A DNA stretch of 64,000 nucleotides from Prochlorococcus sp. AG-449-G23 (GTDB lineage: Bacteria; Cyanobacteriota; Cyanobacteriia; PCC-6307; Cyanobiaceae), in NCBI GenBank assembly GCA_003209585.1, contig QCQJ01000005.1:1-64000 (forward strand), written 5' to 3'. The notes under the pieces were generated by a model. That model was not told where the DNA came from. It saw only the letters and a program-made list of their open reading frames with translations, and did no database searches. A program made the position numbers and the translations under genes. Positions 53,998 to 61,772 of this stretch are shown here, one piece after another; positions within the stretch are counted from its first letter, which is position 1, and the number at the start of each line of letters is the position of its first letter.

Positions 53998-54029
53998 AAA
54001 CCCTATCTCTTTTGATAGGGTTTTTTTTT
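53998..54029 (+). terminator. psbDC terminator
   Basis: AAACCCTATC-TCTTTT-GATAGGGTTT followed by a T-run: a ten-pair stem 19 bases after the psbC stop. It can also end maf transcription from the other side. Confidence 0.92.
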
Positions 54030-54042
54030 GTTTCAATAATTC

Positions 54043-54654
54043 TTATTTATGTAAATTTTTTCTGAGCCATGGCAAACTTAACCCCATCACATTACTGAAA
54101 CAACCCTCTATTTTTTCTATATATTTTCCGCCTATACCTTCCAAGGCAAATCCTCCGGCGCAATATAAAGGTTCATTTGTATCTACATAACTCTTGATCT
54201 CCCAATCTTCCAACTTAGAAAAATAAACTCTTGAAGTTACTGTTTTTTTTATTATTTCAGTGGTTTTAAAAACTTTGGAAGTTGAATCAAAATTTCCAAT
54301 TATTAGAGTATGGCCAGTATGTAAAAATCCAAAATCTCCAGACATTTTTTCCCATCTAATAAATGCTTCTTTTTTATTAGATGGTTTTCCATAAGCTTCT
54401 CCTTTAAATTCAAAAATTGAATCGCACCCAAGTATTTCCAAGGGACCATAATTAAATTTTTCGAGCAATGATATTTTTTGAATATTTTTAGATAAACTAT
54501 TAGCCTTTTGAAAAGATAATTCCAAAGCTAATTTGAGTATATTCTGTTCTTGAATAGTATTTTCATCAAAGTCACTTGATATTTGGATAAATTCAATTTG
54601 ACAATTTTCAAGTAATTTCTTTCTAGAATGGGAAGCAGAGGCTAGAATTAACAC
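54043..54654 (-). CDS. maf: Maf-like nucleotide pyrophosphatase
   Basis: 203 residues. [20 protein letters not shown] is the Maf N-terminal signature, with [20 protein letters not shown] and [18 protein letters not shown] later. Maf proteins hydrolyse non-canonical or canonical nucleoside triphosphates. Convergent with psbC. Confidence 0.93.
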   Translation of the reverse strand: MLILASASHSRKKLLENCQIEFIQISSDFDENTIQEQNILKLALELSFQKANSLSKNIQKISLLEKFNYGPLEILGCDSIFEFKGEAYGKPSNKKEAFIRWEKMSGDFGFLHTGHTLIIGNFDSTSKVFKTTEIIKKTVTSRVYFSKLEDWEIKSYVDTNEPLYCAGGFALEGIGGKYIEKIEGCFSNVMGLSLPWLRKNLHK

Positions 54655-54720
54655 AAATTTTTTACCAAATTATAATTCAGTTTACTAATTAATAAATTTT
54701 AAAATTAATATAAATTACTA

Positions 54721-56250
54721 ATGGAGTTAGAAACAAAATTACATGAAATAAAGAAACCAATAATGGTCCTGGGGACCTCCAGTGGAGCAGGGAAATCATT
54801 AACGGTTACTGCTATTTGCAGGATTCTTAAAAATTCAGGAGAAGAACCAATCCCTTTTAAAGGACAAAATATGAGTAACAACGCTTGGGTTGACTGGGAA
54901 GGTGGAGAGATGGCATATTCACAAGCACTTCAAGCTTTTGCATGTGGTATTAACCCCTGTGCAGAAATGAATCCCATCTTATTAAAACCACAAGGCAATT
55001 CAATAAGTGAGGTTATTCATCTTGGCAAAAGTATAGGAATAACAACCGCCAAAAATTACTACCAAGATTGGTTTATTCCAGGTTGGGAAGTAATTAAAAA
55101 AAGTCTGGGTTCTATTTATAAAAAAAACCCAAATTGCCGTTTAATTATTGAAGGTGCTGGAAGTCCAGTAGAGATGAATTTGATTCATAGAGATCTCACA
55201 AATTTAAGAGTTGCTAGGTATTTAGATGCTAATTGTATTTTGGTTACTGATATTGAAAGGGGAGGAGTATTTGCGCAAATAATCGGAACCCTTGAATTAA
55301 TGAAACCAGAAGAAAAAAAACTTATTAAGGGAATTATTGTAAATAGATTCAGAGGAGATCTTTCCTTATTTGAAGAAGGGAAAAAATGGATAGAAAGTAG
55401 AACTAAAATCCCTGTTATTGGGATTATTCCATGGTTAAATGATTCATTCCCTCCAGAAGATTCTTTAGACTTAATAGAAAAAAAATCAGGTTTCTCAAAT
55501 ACTGATATCAAAGTTGGAATTTTAAAATTACCATCTATAAGTAACTTTTCAGACTTTGATCCATTAGAGAATGAAGAATCAATATTAATTGAATGGATTA
55601 GAGAATCTCAAAACTTGAGGAAGTATGACTTTATTATTCTACCTGGAAGTAAACAAACTATTAAAGATCAAATATTTCTTGAAAATTCAGGATTATCTCA
55701 GGATATAAGAGAATATTCAAATAGCAAAGGAAACATAATTGGTATCTGTGGAGGATTACAAATGTTGGGAACAACACTTGAAGATCCTTATTCTAAAGAG
55801 GGTCCCAAAATTTATTCTGAACAAAAAACTAAAGGAATTGGATTACTGCCATTAAAAACCACTTTCCTTGAGAAAAAATTGACGCGTCAAATCAACTCCG
55901 AATCTTTATGGCCATGCCGAACAAAAATTAATGGATTTGAAATTCACAATGGACAGACCAAGTTAGATAAAACTCAAAACTCATTAAAGATTAAACCTAT
56001 CTTCAAAGACATAGATCTGGGTTGGTACAAAGAAAATAATGAGGGTGGGACTATTGCAGGAACATATATTCATGGGATATTTGAAAATGATAGTTGGAGA
56101 GAGAAATATATTAATTTAATAAGGAAGAGTAAAAATTTACCATTATTAAATAAAAAATCAATATCTTATAAAAAGAAGAGAGAATCCATTATTGATAATC
56201 TTGCGAATGAATTCGATAAACATTTAAATCTCAAATCATTTTTAAGTTGA
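54721..56250 (+). CDS. cobQ: Cobyric acid synthase
   Basis: 509 residues. The N-terminal ATP-dependent amidation domain has VLGTSSGAGKSLTVTAICRI and QGNSISEVIH. The C-terminal glutamine amidotransferase has the nucleophile Cys in GICGGLQMLG and the His in TYIHGIFEND. It amidates four side chains of adenosylcobyric acid for B12 synthesis. Its stop overlaps the ferredoxin start. Confidence 0.97.
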   Translation: MELETKLHEIKKPIMVLGTSSGAGKSLTVTAICRILKNSGEEPIPFKGQNMSNNAWVDWEGGEMAYSQALQAFACGINPCAEMNPILLKPQGNSISEVIHLGKSIGITTAKNYYQDWFIPGWEVIKKSLGSIYKKNPNCRLIIEGAGSPVEMNLIHRDLTNLRVARYLDANCILVTDIERGGVFAQIIGTLELMKPEEKKLIKGIIVNRFRGDLSLFEEGKKWIESRTKIPVIGIIPWLNDSFPPEDSLDLIEKKSGFSNTDIKVGILKLPSISNFSDFDPLENEESILIEWIRESQNLRKYDFIILPGSKQTIKDQIFLENSGLSQDIREYSNSKGNIIGICGGLQMLGTTLEDPYSKEGPKIYSEQKTKGIGLLPLKTTFLEKKLTRQINSESLWPCRTKINGFEIHNGQTKLDKTQNSLKIKPIFKDIDLGWYKENNEGGTIAGTYIHGIFENDSWREKYINLIRKSKNLPLLNKKSISYKKKRESIIDNLANEFDKHLNLKSFLS

Positions 56251-56498
56251 AAGGAAGAAACATAAAAGTTATTTGGCCAAATAATAATGAAACATTTGTT
56301 TCAGAGGGAGATGATTGGTTCTCTTCTGCTGAAAAAGCAGGTTTCGAAATACCGACTGGCTGTCTTACAGGAAGTTGTGGAGCCTGTGAAATAGATGTAA
56401 ATGGTGTAACAGTAAGGGCTTGTATCAGTGAAATTACAAACAATAAGAAATGTACGTTAAGGGTCTCTCTAACTACAGACCCCTTTTGGGAAAAATAA
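56247..56498 (+). CDS. Plant-type [2Fe-2S] ferredoxin
   Basis: 83 residues, starting at TTG within the cobQ stop. PTGCLTGSCGACEIDVNG gives C-x4-C-x2-C and RAC the fourth cysteine. Coupled to cobQ by position; whether it feeds electrons to cobalamin steps is unknown. Confidence 0.9.
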   Translation: MKGRNIKVIWPNNNETFVSEGDDWFSSAEKAGFEIPTGCLTGSCGACEIDVNGVTVRACISEITNNKKCTLRVSLTTDPFWEK

Positions 56499-56504
56499 AT
56501 TTCA

Positions 56505-57053
56505 CTAAACATTACCAATTATCAGAAAAAGGAAAACATAATAAAAAAATGAACCTAAAAATGTGTTTATTAAAATTACATTCTTTTTGATTTTTGAAGA
56601 GGCAATAATATAGCTTCCCAAAACATGAGGGAGTATTGGGAATGACCTTATGATTAAAATATAGAAGGATCTAAAAGTAACACGTTCAAAAAGGTTGTAA
56701 AGTTTATTTTGTTCTGGTTTTTTCAAAAACAATATATTTCTAGAAAGTTTAAATTTAACTTTTCTCAAAATAAGAACTTGAATTACGCTTAAAATGGTTA
56801 AAACAGGAGCAAAAAACAAAACATAATATAAACCAAAAAGCTTTATTAATATAAAGTCAAAAATAATTGACCACGGGAGACCTAAAAAAATAGAAATTAT
56901 ATTCAAAGCTATTAAATATTTGTATTGAATATTTTCAAGAAGTGATTCAATATCATAGGTATATTTAAATATAAGAGCCAATAAATAAACCATGAAATAG
57001 GTAAAAAATATTTTAAAAATCACTGATTTAAAATTCAGATCTTTTCTATTCAT
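56505..57053 (-). CDS. VTT (DedA/TVP38) domain membrane protein
   Basis: 182 residues with about five helices. SFYILIIRSFPILPHVLGSY near the C-terminal half is the re-entrant VTT motif (arginine, then prolines). Such proteins act as lipid scramblases or ion-coupled transporters in the membrane. Convergent with the ferredoxin gene. Confidence 0.82.
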   Translation of the reverse strand: MNRKDLNFKSVIFKIFFTYFMVYLLALIFKYTYDIESLLENIQYKYLIALNIISIFLGLPWSIIFDFILIKLFGLYYVLFFAPVLTILSVIQVLILRKVKFKLSRNILFLKKPEQNKLYNLFERVTFRSFYILIIRSFPILPHVLGSYIIASSKIKKNVILINTFLGSFFYYVFLFLIIGNV

Positions 57054-57161
57054 ATACGATTACCATTCCAAATGATTTTCAAAAGTAAGGAGGTGAAATT
57101 GCATCACATCCCATAGAGGCAATTATAGAACCATAATGAAAACATTTATAAGGATGGCATA

Positions 57162-57293
57162 ATGGGAAAATATCCACCAACACGTTTTTGGGATATAAAG
57201 GAAAACTTGGAACGACGTAGGGAAAAAGTCAAAGGAGTGTTTTCGCATAAAAAAAAGACCCCTATTACTAGAGGTCTTTCTTGGTTTTACTAA
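57162..57293 (+). CDS. Small basic protein
   Basis: 43 residues: KYPPTRFWDIKENLERRREK then a basic, Thr-containing tail. An AAGGA site is not obvious. Its 3' end overlaps a hairpin terminator. The composition recalls small picocyanobacterial or cyanophage proteins, but no family is recognised. Confidence 0.5.
   Translation: MGKYPPTRFWDIKENLERRREKVKGVFSHKKKTPITRGLSWFY
57252..57280 (+). terminator. Hairpin overlapping the small basic gene
   Basis: AAAGACC pairs with GGTCTTT around a 12-base loop with inner pairing, then a T-rich stretch. Confidence 0.55.
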
Positions 57294-57331
57294 ATCGAGT
57301 GTTTCCTTGTTTCCACTACATTAGTAAAACC
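57283..57331. other. Long two-part inverted repeat
   Basis: GGTTTTACTAA (57283-57293) and TTAGTAAAACC (57321-57331) pair perfectly. Inside, AGTG and CACT (57298-57301, 57314-57317) extend the fold, and GTTTCC occurs twice in the loop. Possible structured RNA, or an end of a mobile element. The first arm overlaps the end of the small basic gene. Confidence 0.6.
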
Positions 57332-57401
57332 ACTCCTTCACACGTAATAAGACTATGCCATATTTTTCTTTTACGTGGAAGGGATGAATAGAATGTTACT
57401 T

Positions 57402-57421
57402 AACTGTCACATGTGTCAGTT
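57402..57421. promoter_or_regulatory. 20-bp near-palindrome, possible operator
   Basis: AACTG-T-CACATGTG-T-CAGTT: outer five-base arms and a perfect eight-base core, with one mismatched pair. It lies in a non-coding gap. A regulator site is possible; none is known to me. Confidence 0.35.
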
Positions 57422-57448
57422 ATCCATTTCAGGATATTTGCCAATAAA

Positions 57449-57478
57449 AAACACCCTACTTTAAAGAAAAAGGTGTTT
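57449..57478 (-). terminator. Possible terminator
   Basis: AAACACC and GGTGTTT pair across a 16-base loop; on the minus strand a T-run follows. It may end transcription of the broken gene at 57590-57758. Confidence 0.45.
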
Positions 57479-57589
57479 ACTTATCAGTATTAGTGTTTAA
57501 GGACTTTCTTATACATATAATCTAATGGGGAAATGTATCAGATATCTATAATATTAATTAGTATTTCTTTTCCCAAAATAGATAAAGAT

Positions 57590-57758
57590 TTAAAAACAAG
57601 TTTTAGTATCTACTATTGCCGTACTTGTTGAGATCAATTTCCATCCTGCAGAATTACGTTTTTTCATAATTGCTGCAAGTTCTTTTTCTTGTCTTTGAGT
57701 ATGTATGTGCATTTCCAACTGCGTAATAAATATAAAGATCATTTTCTACTTTTGCCAT
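57590..57758 (-). pseudogene. Frameshifted small gene
   Basis: The first frame (MAKVENDLYIYYAVG) runs into an early stop. Shifting by one base near 57710 restores MHIHTQRQEKELAAIMKKRN, SAGWKLISTSTAIVDTKTCF, to a stop at 57590. The restored protein has a DUF4177-like look (a short alpha/beta fold ending in GWKLIST), which is tentative. Confidence 0.55.
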
Positions 57759-57851
57759 TTTTTAAGGTAATGCTTTATTCAGAGTTAATATTACTCAATC
57801 TTTCATCGTTACTGGGAAAGATTCGATAGGGTGGTTGAAAATAAGACTAAT

Positions 57852-57956
57852 ATGGTATTACCTTCACCCCAAATTTCGATTGGATTACTGCTTATAAGTA
57901 TTGGAATAGTAGTTACTTTTGATATCAAAATTGATCTATTTAAAAGTAAAGAGTAA
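57852..57956 (+). CDS. 34-residue membrane peptide
   Basis: MVLPSPQISIGLLLISIGIV then a short acidic/basic tail. One helix. Function unknown. Confidence 0.45.
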   Translation: MVLPSPQISIGLLLISIGIVVTFDIKIDLFKSKE

Positions 57957-58140
57957 AAGAAAAAAATTTGGATATCTGGAAAAATATCTATATTAATTTG
58001 ATCAAATAATAATTAATCTTAATTAGATTAAGAATAAAAAAAATCCAGTTATAAGATACTGCCAATCATATTTTGATATTAAATTATTAAAAGGCATTTT
58101 TTAGTTTTAAATTAAAAAATATCTTCTTAAGTAGAAGAAA

Positions 58141-58158
58141 AGACCCTGAAAAGGGTCT
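58141..58158 (-). terminator. Hairpin terminator
   Basis: AGACCCT-GAAA-AGGGTCT with a T-rich stretch on the minus strand, 28 bases after the gene at 58186-58344. Confidence 0.8.
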
Positions 58159-58185
58159 CTATTAAAATCTTAATTTATATTGCCT

Positions 58186-58344
58186 TTAGTAAACTTTGCA
58201 ATGAGAACTTGTTGGGTGGTCTATGCATTCTTTTTCCCAATAATCTTGTCTATGATCTTTAGGTAGTTGATAATTAAAATCATGCATTCTCCAAAAATCT
58301 GAAGTTGCATTTCTAAGTGCAGTTAATGGAGTTGTGAGTCTCAT
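58186..58344 (-). CDS. Small soluble protein with strong ribosome-binding site
   Basis: 52 residues preceded by GGAGGT. Hydrophilic: RMHDFNYQLPKDHRQDYWEK, then two cysteines (ECIDHP, HCKVY). It has its own terminator, so it is probably expressed. Function unknown. Confidence 0.6.
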   Translation of the reverse strand: MRLTTPLTALRNATSDFWRMHDFNYQLPKDHRQDYWEKECIDHPTSSHCKVY

Positions 58345-58681
58345 AGTACCTCCTATATCTCTACTCCATAATTATCCTCCTATTCAATTGAAATTAATAG
58401 AGTATTAATACCCGAGTATTAGTGCTTTGTGTTTGTCACGACTATCTTTTCCTATTCAGTAGGAGTAGAAATAATTCATGTGTCAAAATCACTTCATCGA
58501 CTTTATGAACATCGAGGAGCATAAGACTCGAAGAGAGCAAACAAATGTCCTCTTATTTTTTAAGTTTTATTAGAACTTTTTGTTAAAGAATTAAACTTTC
58601 AAGGTAAAACATAGTCTTTCTTATTCAAAGGATAATGATTAAAATCTATTTGGATGAGTTCAAAAAGTATGTAGGTAATAT
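58345..58681. other. Intergenic stretch, one doubtful peptide
   Basis: About 340 bases. A 31-codon frame at 58478-58573 (MCQNHFIDFMNIEEHKTRRE) has an AGGAG-like site upstream but is too short to be sure. Nothing else seen. Confidence 0.4.
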
Positions 58682-58867
58682 ATGAGCACTAAATGGGATG
58701 AAAAATCTTGGCAGAAAGATTTCTTGAACATGAAATCTCATTCGCCTTCAGATGCAAAACTCTTAATGGGAGGAGCAAAAGGTTTGAAAGATGCTTGGAG
58801 ATTAGGTGTTCTGCATGTTGAATACGAGAGACTGAAGAAACAACAGGAAGACCAGCAACAGCAATGA
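58682..58867 (+). CDS. Small helical protein
   Basis: 61 residues: SPSDAKLLMGGAKGLKDAWR then a Gln-rich helical tail (LKKQQEDQQQQ). Overlaps the next gene by four bases, so the two are coupled. Family unknown. Confidence 0.6.
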   Translation: MSTKWDEKSWQKDFLNMKSHSPSDAKLLMGGAKGLKDAWRLGVLHVEYERLKKQQEDQQQQ

Positions 58868-59094
58868 AAGAAAAAATAAACTGGCAAAAAGAATTAATAG
58901 AAAGTGGAAGATTCAACGACAAATTTTCTAAGAATCTATTAGAGCATGGTGCAAAGAATTTTATGCAAGGTATCTATCTTGGGTATATGTATTCCAGATG
59001 GAGAAAGATCAGAGGTTTAGATAAAGATGATCCAATAGAAAATACAGGACAAATGCAATCATCATTCAAGGATTTTGAGAAGAAAATCAAATGA
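58864..59094 (+). CDS. Small helical protein, partner of upstream gene
   Basis: 76 residues. LLEHGAKNFMQGIYLGYMYS parallels LLMGGAKGLKDAWRLGVLHV in the upstream gene, so the two may be diverged duplicates. Its stop overlaps the next ATG by four bases. Confidence 0.6.
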   Translation: MKEKINWQKELIESGRFNDKFSKNLLEHGAKNFMQGIYLGYMYSRWRKIRGLDKDDPIENTGQMQSSFKDFEKKIK

Positions 59095-59189
59095 AAACTT
59101 TAGAAGTTCGATGCATTAAAAAGTTGGAGAATGATAATTTTGGCAAAATATTATTAAATAAACAAAGGGAAAAGTTGGCAACAAATTAA
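59091..59189 (+). CDS. 32-residue peptide
   Basis: A charged peptide (MKTLEVRCIKKLENDNFGKI) with ATGA overlap to the previous gene. It may be the truncated start of a longer gene. Low confidence. Confidence 0.4.
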   Translation: MKTLEVRCIKKLENDNFGKILLNKQREKLATN

Positions 59190-59204
59190 CAAATTGGGAA
59201 CTTA

Positions 59205-59400
59205 TTAGAGAAATCATTCTCAAAGTGGGACTATAACAAAGCAATTAAACTTAGCGAAAACGAGTCTCAGACAAGAGATTATTTAATTGAACCATTTTTT
59301 AATCTACTTTGTTACAACAAAATGGAACACTATTCGCATGAATTCAGTCTGAAATTTGCGAAAGGAAGTGTAAAAAAAGTTGATATGGTTATAACTTTAA
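59205..59400 (+). pseudogene. Truncated HsdR-N-like restriction subunit fragment
   Basis: An open frame without a start reads NESQTRDYLIEPFFNLLCYN and HEFSLKFAKGSVKKVDMVIT. This matches the N-terminal domain of type I restriction (HsdR) subunits and related nucleases: 'T R .. LI .P.. LGY', then the Asp of the nuclease core in KVDMVI. The frame then runs through the tRNA-Ser 3' end to a stop at 59469. Only the domain start survives. Confidence 0.55.
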
Positions 59401-59440
59401 ATCGAAGAACACCTCTGACACCGTCAGACACTAAAAAATC

Positions 59441-59525
59441 CGGAGAGGGTGGGATTCGAACCCACGAATAGTTATCTATTAAACGATTTCGAATCGTTCG
59501 CTTTCGACCACTCAGCCACCTCTCC
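59441..59525 (-). tRNA. trnS: tRNA-Ser (CGA)
   Basis: 85 bases, class II. Seven-pair acceptor GGAGAGG/CCTCTCC with discriminator G, the anticodon loop TTCGAAA (CGA) on a five-pair AACGA/TCGTT stem, a long variable arm (TTAATAGATAACTATTCG) and a T-arm GTGGG-TTCGAAT-CCCAC. All arms fold. It decodes UCG. The CCA is not encoded. Its 3' end faces the accessory patch, a usual integration site. Confidence 0.97.
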
Positions 59526-59586
59526 TCCTTTTATTAGTATGCACAAAACAAAAGGGAAGTTAAGATCTTAATTTATAACTTAATTT

Positions 59587-60609
59587 TTAATCCCAACCTG
59601 CATCTTTCATCATTCTTATTGCAACAGAGTTATATTCTCCAAGGTTCTCCACAGTAACCTTATCAGGAGTAAATTCTCCAAAGTTTTTAACAATAGGATT
59701 TTGATTAACCTCTTTCAAAGGGTGTTCAAAAGTTGGAGCAGCAAGTCCTTTACTTCCCACTGGGGATGCTAAGAATTCAAGAAGTTTAATAGCTTCAGTT
59801 TTATTTGTGGCATATTTAGCAACCCCACCAGCACTAATATTGACATGTGCAGGATCTGGAGTGATAACGGATGTTCGTTTTGCATATAATTGATCTCTTC
59901 TTCCATTAACACCAGCTAACATTCTTGCAACATAATAATGATTCACAATTCCAACGCCGCATTTTTTTTTGGAAACTGCTCTAATTAGTGAAATATCTCC
60001 AGGGAAGAAAGGTTGCGAAACGTTAGCAATCATTCCACTTAACCAAGCTTTAGTTTTTGATTCACCTTTGTTAACTATTTGATTAGCAACTAAAGATTGA
60101 TTATATGGACTTTTTCTGTTTCTTAAACATACTTTGCCTTTAAAAGATGGATCAGCTAAATCTGTATAATCTTTAATCTTGCTCACATCTACAACTTTTG
60201 GATTGACCACCATAACTCTTACTCTTCTTGTTAATGCATACCATTCCTTACTTGTATCCTTTAGTCCAATTGGGACATCATTTTCTAAAGATTCAGATTC
60301 TACACTTTGAAGTAATCCAGCTTTAGCAGCATTAGTAATTCTTGCTGCATCTACTAGCAATATTAAATCTGCTTGAGAAGCCTTCCCCTCTCTTTTCAAT
60401 CTTTCAATTAGGGATATTCCTGCAGCTTCGATAAGTCTAACTTTGATTCCTGTTTCTTCTGAAAATTTTTTGTAGACACCCCTATCAGTATTGTAATGTC
60501 TACCTGAATAAACTCTGACTTCTTTTTCTGTTGAATTAGCGGGTATATTAATATTCAATAGAAATGAACATGTTAATGCTGAATAAAGTAATTTTTTTAG
60601 ATTTTGCAA
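59587..60609 (-). CDS. futA: Iron(III)-binding ABC transporter protein
   Basis: 340 residues with a signal peptide (about 1-26). VRVYSGRHYNTDRGVYKKFS carries the first tyrosine-type ligand region and GVGIVNHYYVARML the paired later Tyr residues, as in FutA/IdiA ferric-binding proteins. It delivers iron to an ABC importer, or in cyanobacteria can protect photosystem II under iron stress. Divergent from the piuC-type gene with a 102-base gap. Confidence 0.93.
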   Translation of the reverse strand: MQNLKKLLYSALTCSFLLNINIPANSTEKEVRVYSGRHYNTDRGVYKKFSEETGIKVRLIEAAGISLIERLKREGKASQADLILLVDAARITNAAKAGLLQSVESESLENDVPIGLKDTSKEWYALTRRVRVMVVNPKVVDVSKIKDYTDLADPSFKGKVCLRNRKSPYNQSLVANQIVNKGESKTKAWLSGMIANVSQPFFPGDISLIRAVSKKKCGVGIVNHYYVARMLAGVNGRRDQLYAKRTSVITPDPAHVNISAGGVAKYATNKTEAIKLLEFLASPVGSKGLAAPTFEHPLKEVNQNPIVKNFGEFTPDKVTVENLGEYNSVAIRMMKDAGWD

Positions 60610-60711
60610 TTTCTCTAAATAGTATCTATGGTTACTTTATATCCATCTTCATAACTAGGCCTCTCAAAGAGAATTTCTATACATCAATTTGTATCATTTT
60701 TTATATCAAAA

Positions 60712-61377
60712 ATGAATTATTTAATCCATCAACTATTGAATTCTGAGGAATTAGAAATCCTTAGAAAAAATTTAGATAAAGAAGATTTATTATGGGAAGA
60801 TGGCAAGCAAACTGCTGGGAAACATGCCGCAGAAGTAAAAAACAATTTACAACTTAAAAGAGATGTAAGTTTATCTAAAAAGTTTTCAGGGTTAATCATA
60901 AAGAAGATTCTTAGTAATGATTTAATTAAGAGCTTTGCTTTGCCTAAGAAGGTTCATGGAACAATGTTCTCAAAATCTATTAGTGGAATGAAATATGGAC
61001 GTCATATTGATAATGCTTATATGTCATCTGGGAGAGCAGACTTATCTTTTACTATTTTTATAAATTGCAAAAACAATTATGACGGAGGTGCATTATCAAT
61101 TGAGAGTTTGAACTCAGAGGAAAAATTTAAACTTGACGCAGGGGGAATAATAATTTATCCAAGTACATATTTACATTCAGTAGAAGAAGTTATTGCTGGT
61201 GAGAGATTAGTATTTATTGGTTGGATAGAAAGCTATGTAAAAAGTATTGAAGAAAGAGAATATTTATTTGATCTAGATGCAGCAGCAAGATCATTACTTG
61301 CTAAATATGGTAGATCGAATGAAGTTGACCTTATCTATAAATCATATTCAAATCTTTTACGAAGATTAGGAGGTTAA
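60712..61377 (+). CDS. piuC: PKHD-type Fe(II)/2-oxoglutarate dioxygenase (PiuC-like)
   Basis: 221 residues. KYGRHIDNAYM gives the HxD iron ligands and PSTYLHSVEEV the distal His, with RLVFIGW for 2-oxoglutarate. PiuC-type enzymes are associated with siderophore or iron uptake loci. The neighbouring futA supports that link. The ATG is at 60712. Confidence 0.88.
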   Translation: MNYLIHQLLNSEELEILRKNLDKEDLLWEDGKQTAGKHAAEVKNNLQLKRDVSLSKKFSGLIIKKILSNDLIKSFALPKKVHGTMFSKSISGMKYGRHIDNAYMSSGRADLSFTIFINCKNNYDGGALSIESLNSEEKFKLDAGGIIIYPSTYLHSVEEVIAGERLVFIGWIESYVKSIEEREYLFDLDAAARSLLAKYGRSNEVDLIYKSYSNLLRRLGG

Positions 61378-61453
61378 TAATGGATCATTTTATACATAAA
61401 ATAGATAAACTTTTTTTAAATAATTAGAATTGAAAAAATTACAGAAATTGTTA

Positions 61454-61693
61454 ATGAAAAAAAACAGCTCAATTGCAATTTTTTTAGCCGCAACTAGCGC
61501 TCTTGCTATCTCATCTGCCGAACACGGAAACCTAAAAGCAGCAGAGAATGATTTAGGAGGTTTAAAAGAATGGAATACTGATATGCCATTAGATGCAGAT
61601 TTTAAATTAGATGCTAGAGCTCAAGAATTAGCTGATGAAGCAGAAGAATCAAATGTTTGTGTACCAATCGGGGAAGGAGAGAATTGTTGGTAA
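61454..61693 (+). CDS. Small secreted protein
   Basis: 79 residues from the ATG at 61454; a TTG at 61430 would add eight residues. Signal peptide KKNSSIAIFLAATSALAISS, then an acidic domain ending NVCVPIGEGENCW with two cysteines. Function unknown. A bidirectional terminator follows. Confidence 0.7.
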   Translation: MKKNSSIAIFLAATSALAISSAEHGNLKAAENDLGGLKEWNTDMPLDADFKLDARAQELADEAEESNVCVPIGEGENCW

Positions 61694-61715
61694 ATTATTA
61701 ATTTATAAGTCAAAA

Positions 61716-61742
61716 AAAAACACCCTATCAGGGTGTTTTTTA
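61716..61742. terminator. Bidirectional terminator
   Basis: AAAAACACCCT-ATC-AGGGTGTTTTT: an 11-pair stem between two converging genes, with A and T tracts on either side. Confidence 0.92.
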
Positions 61743-61772
61743 ATAAGCTATTAGTTTAAATAAAACTAATAT

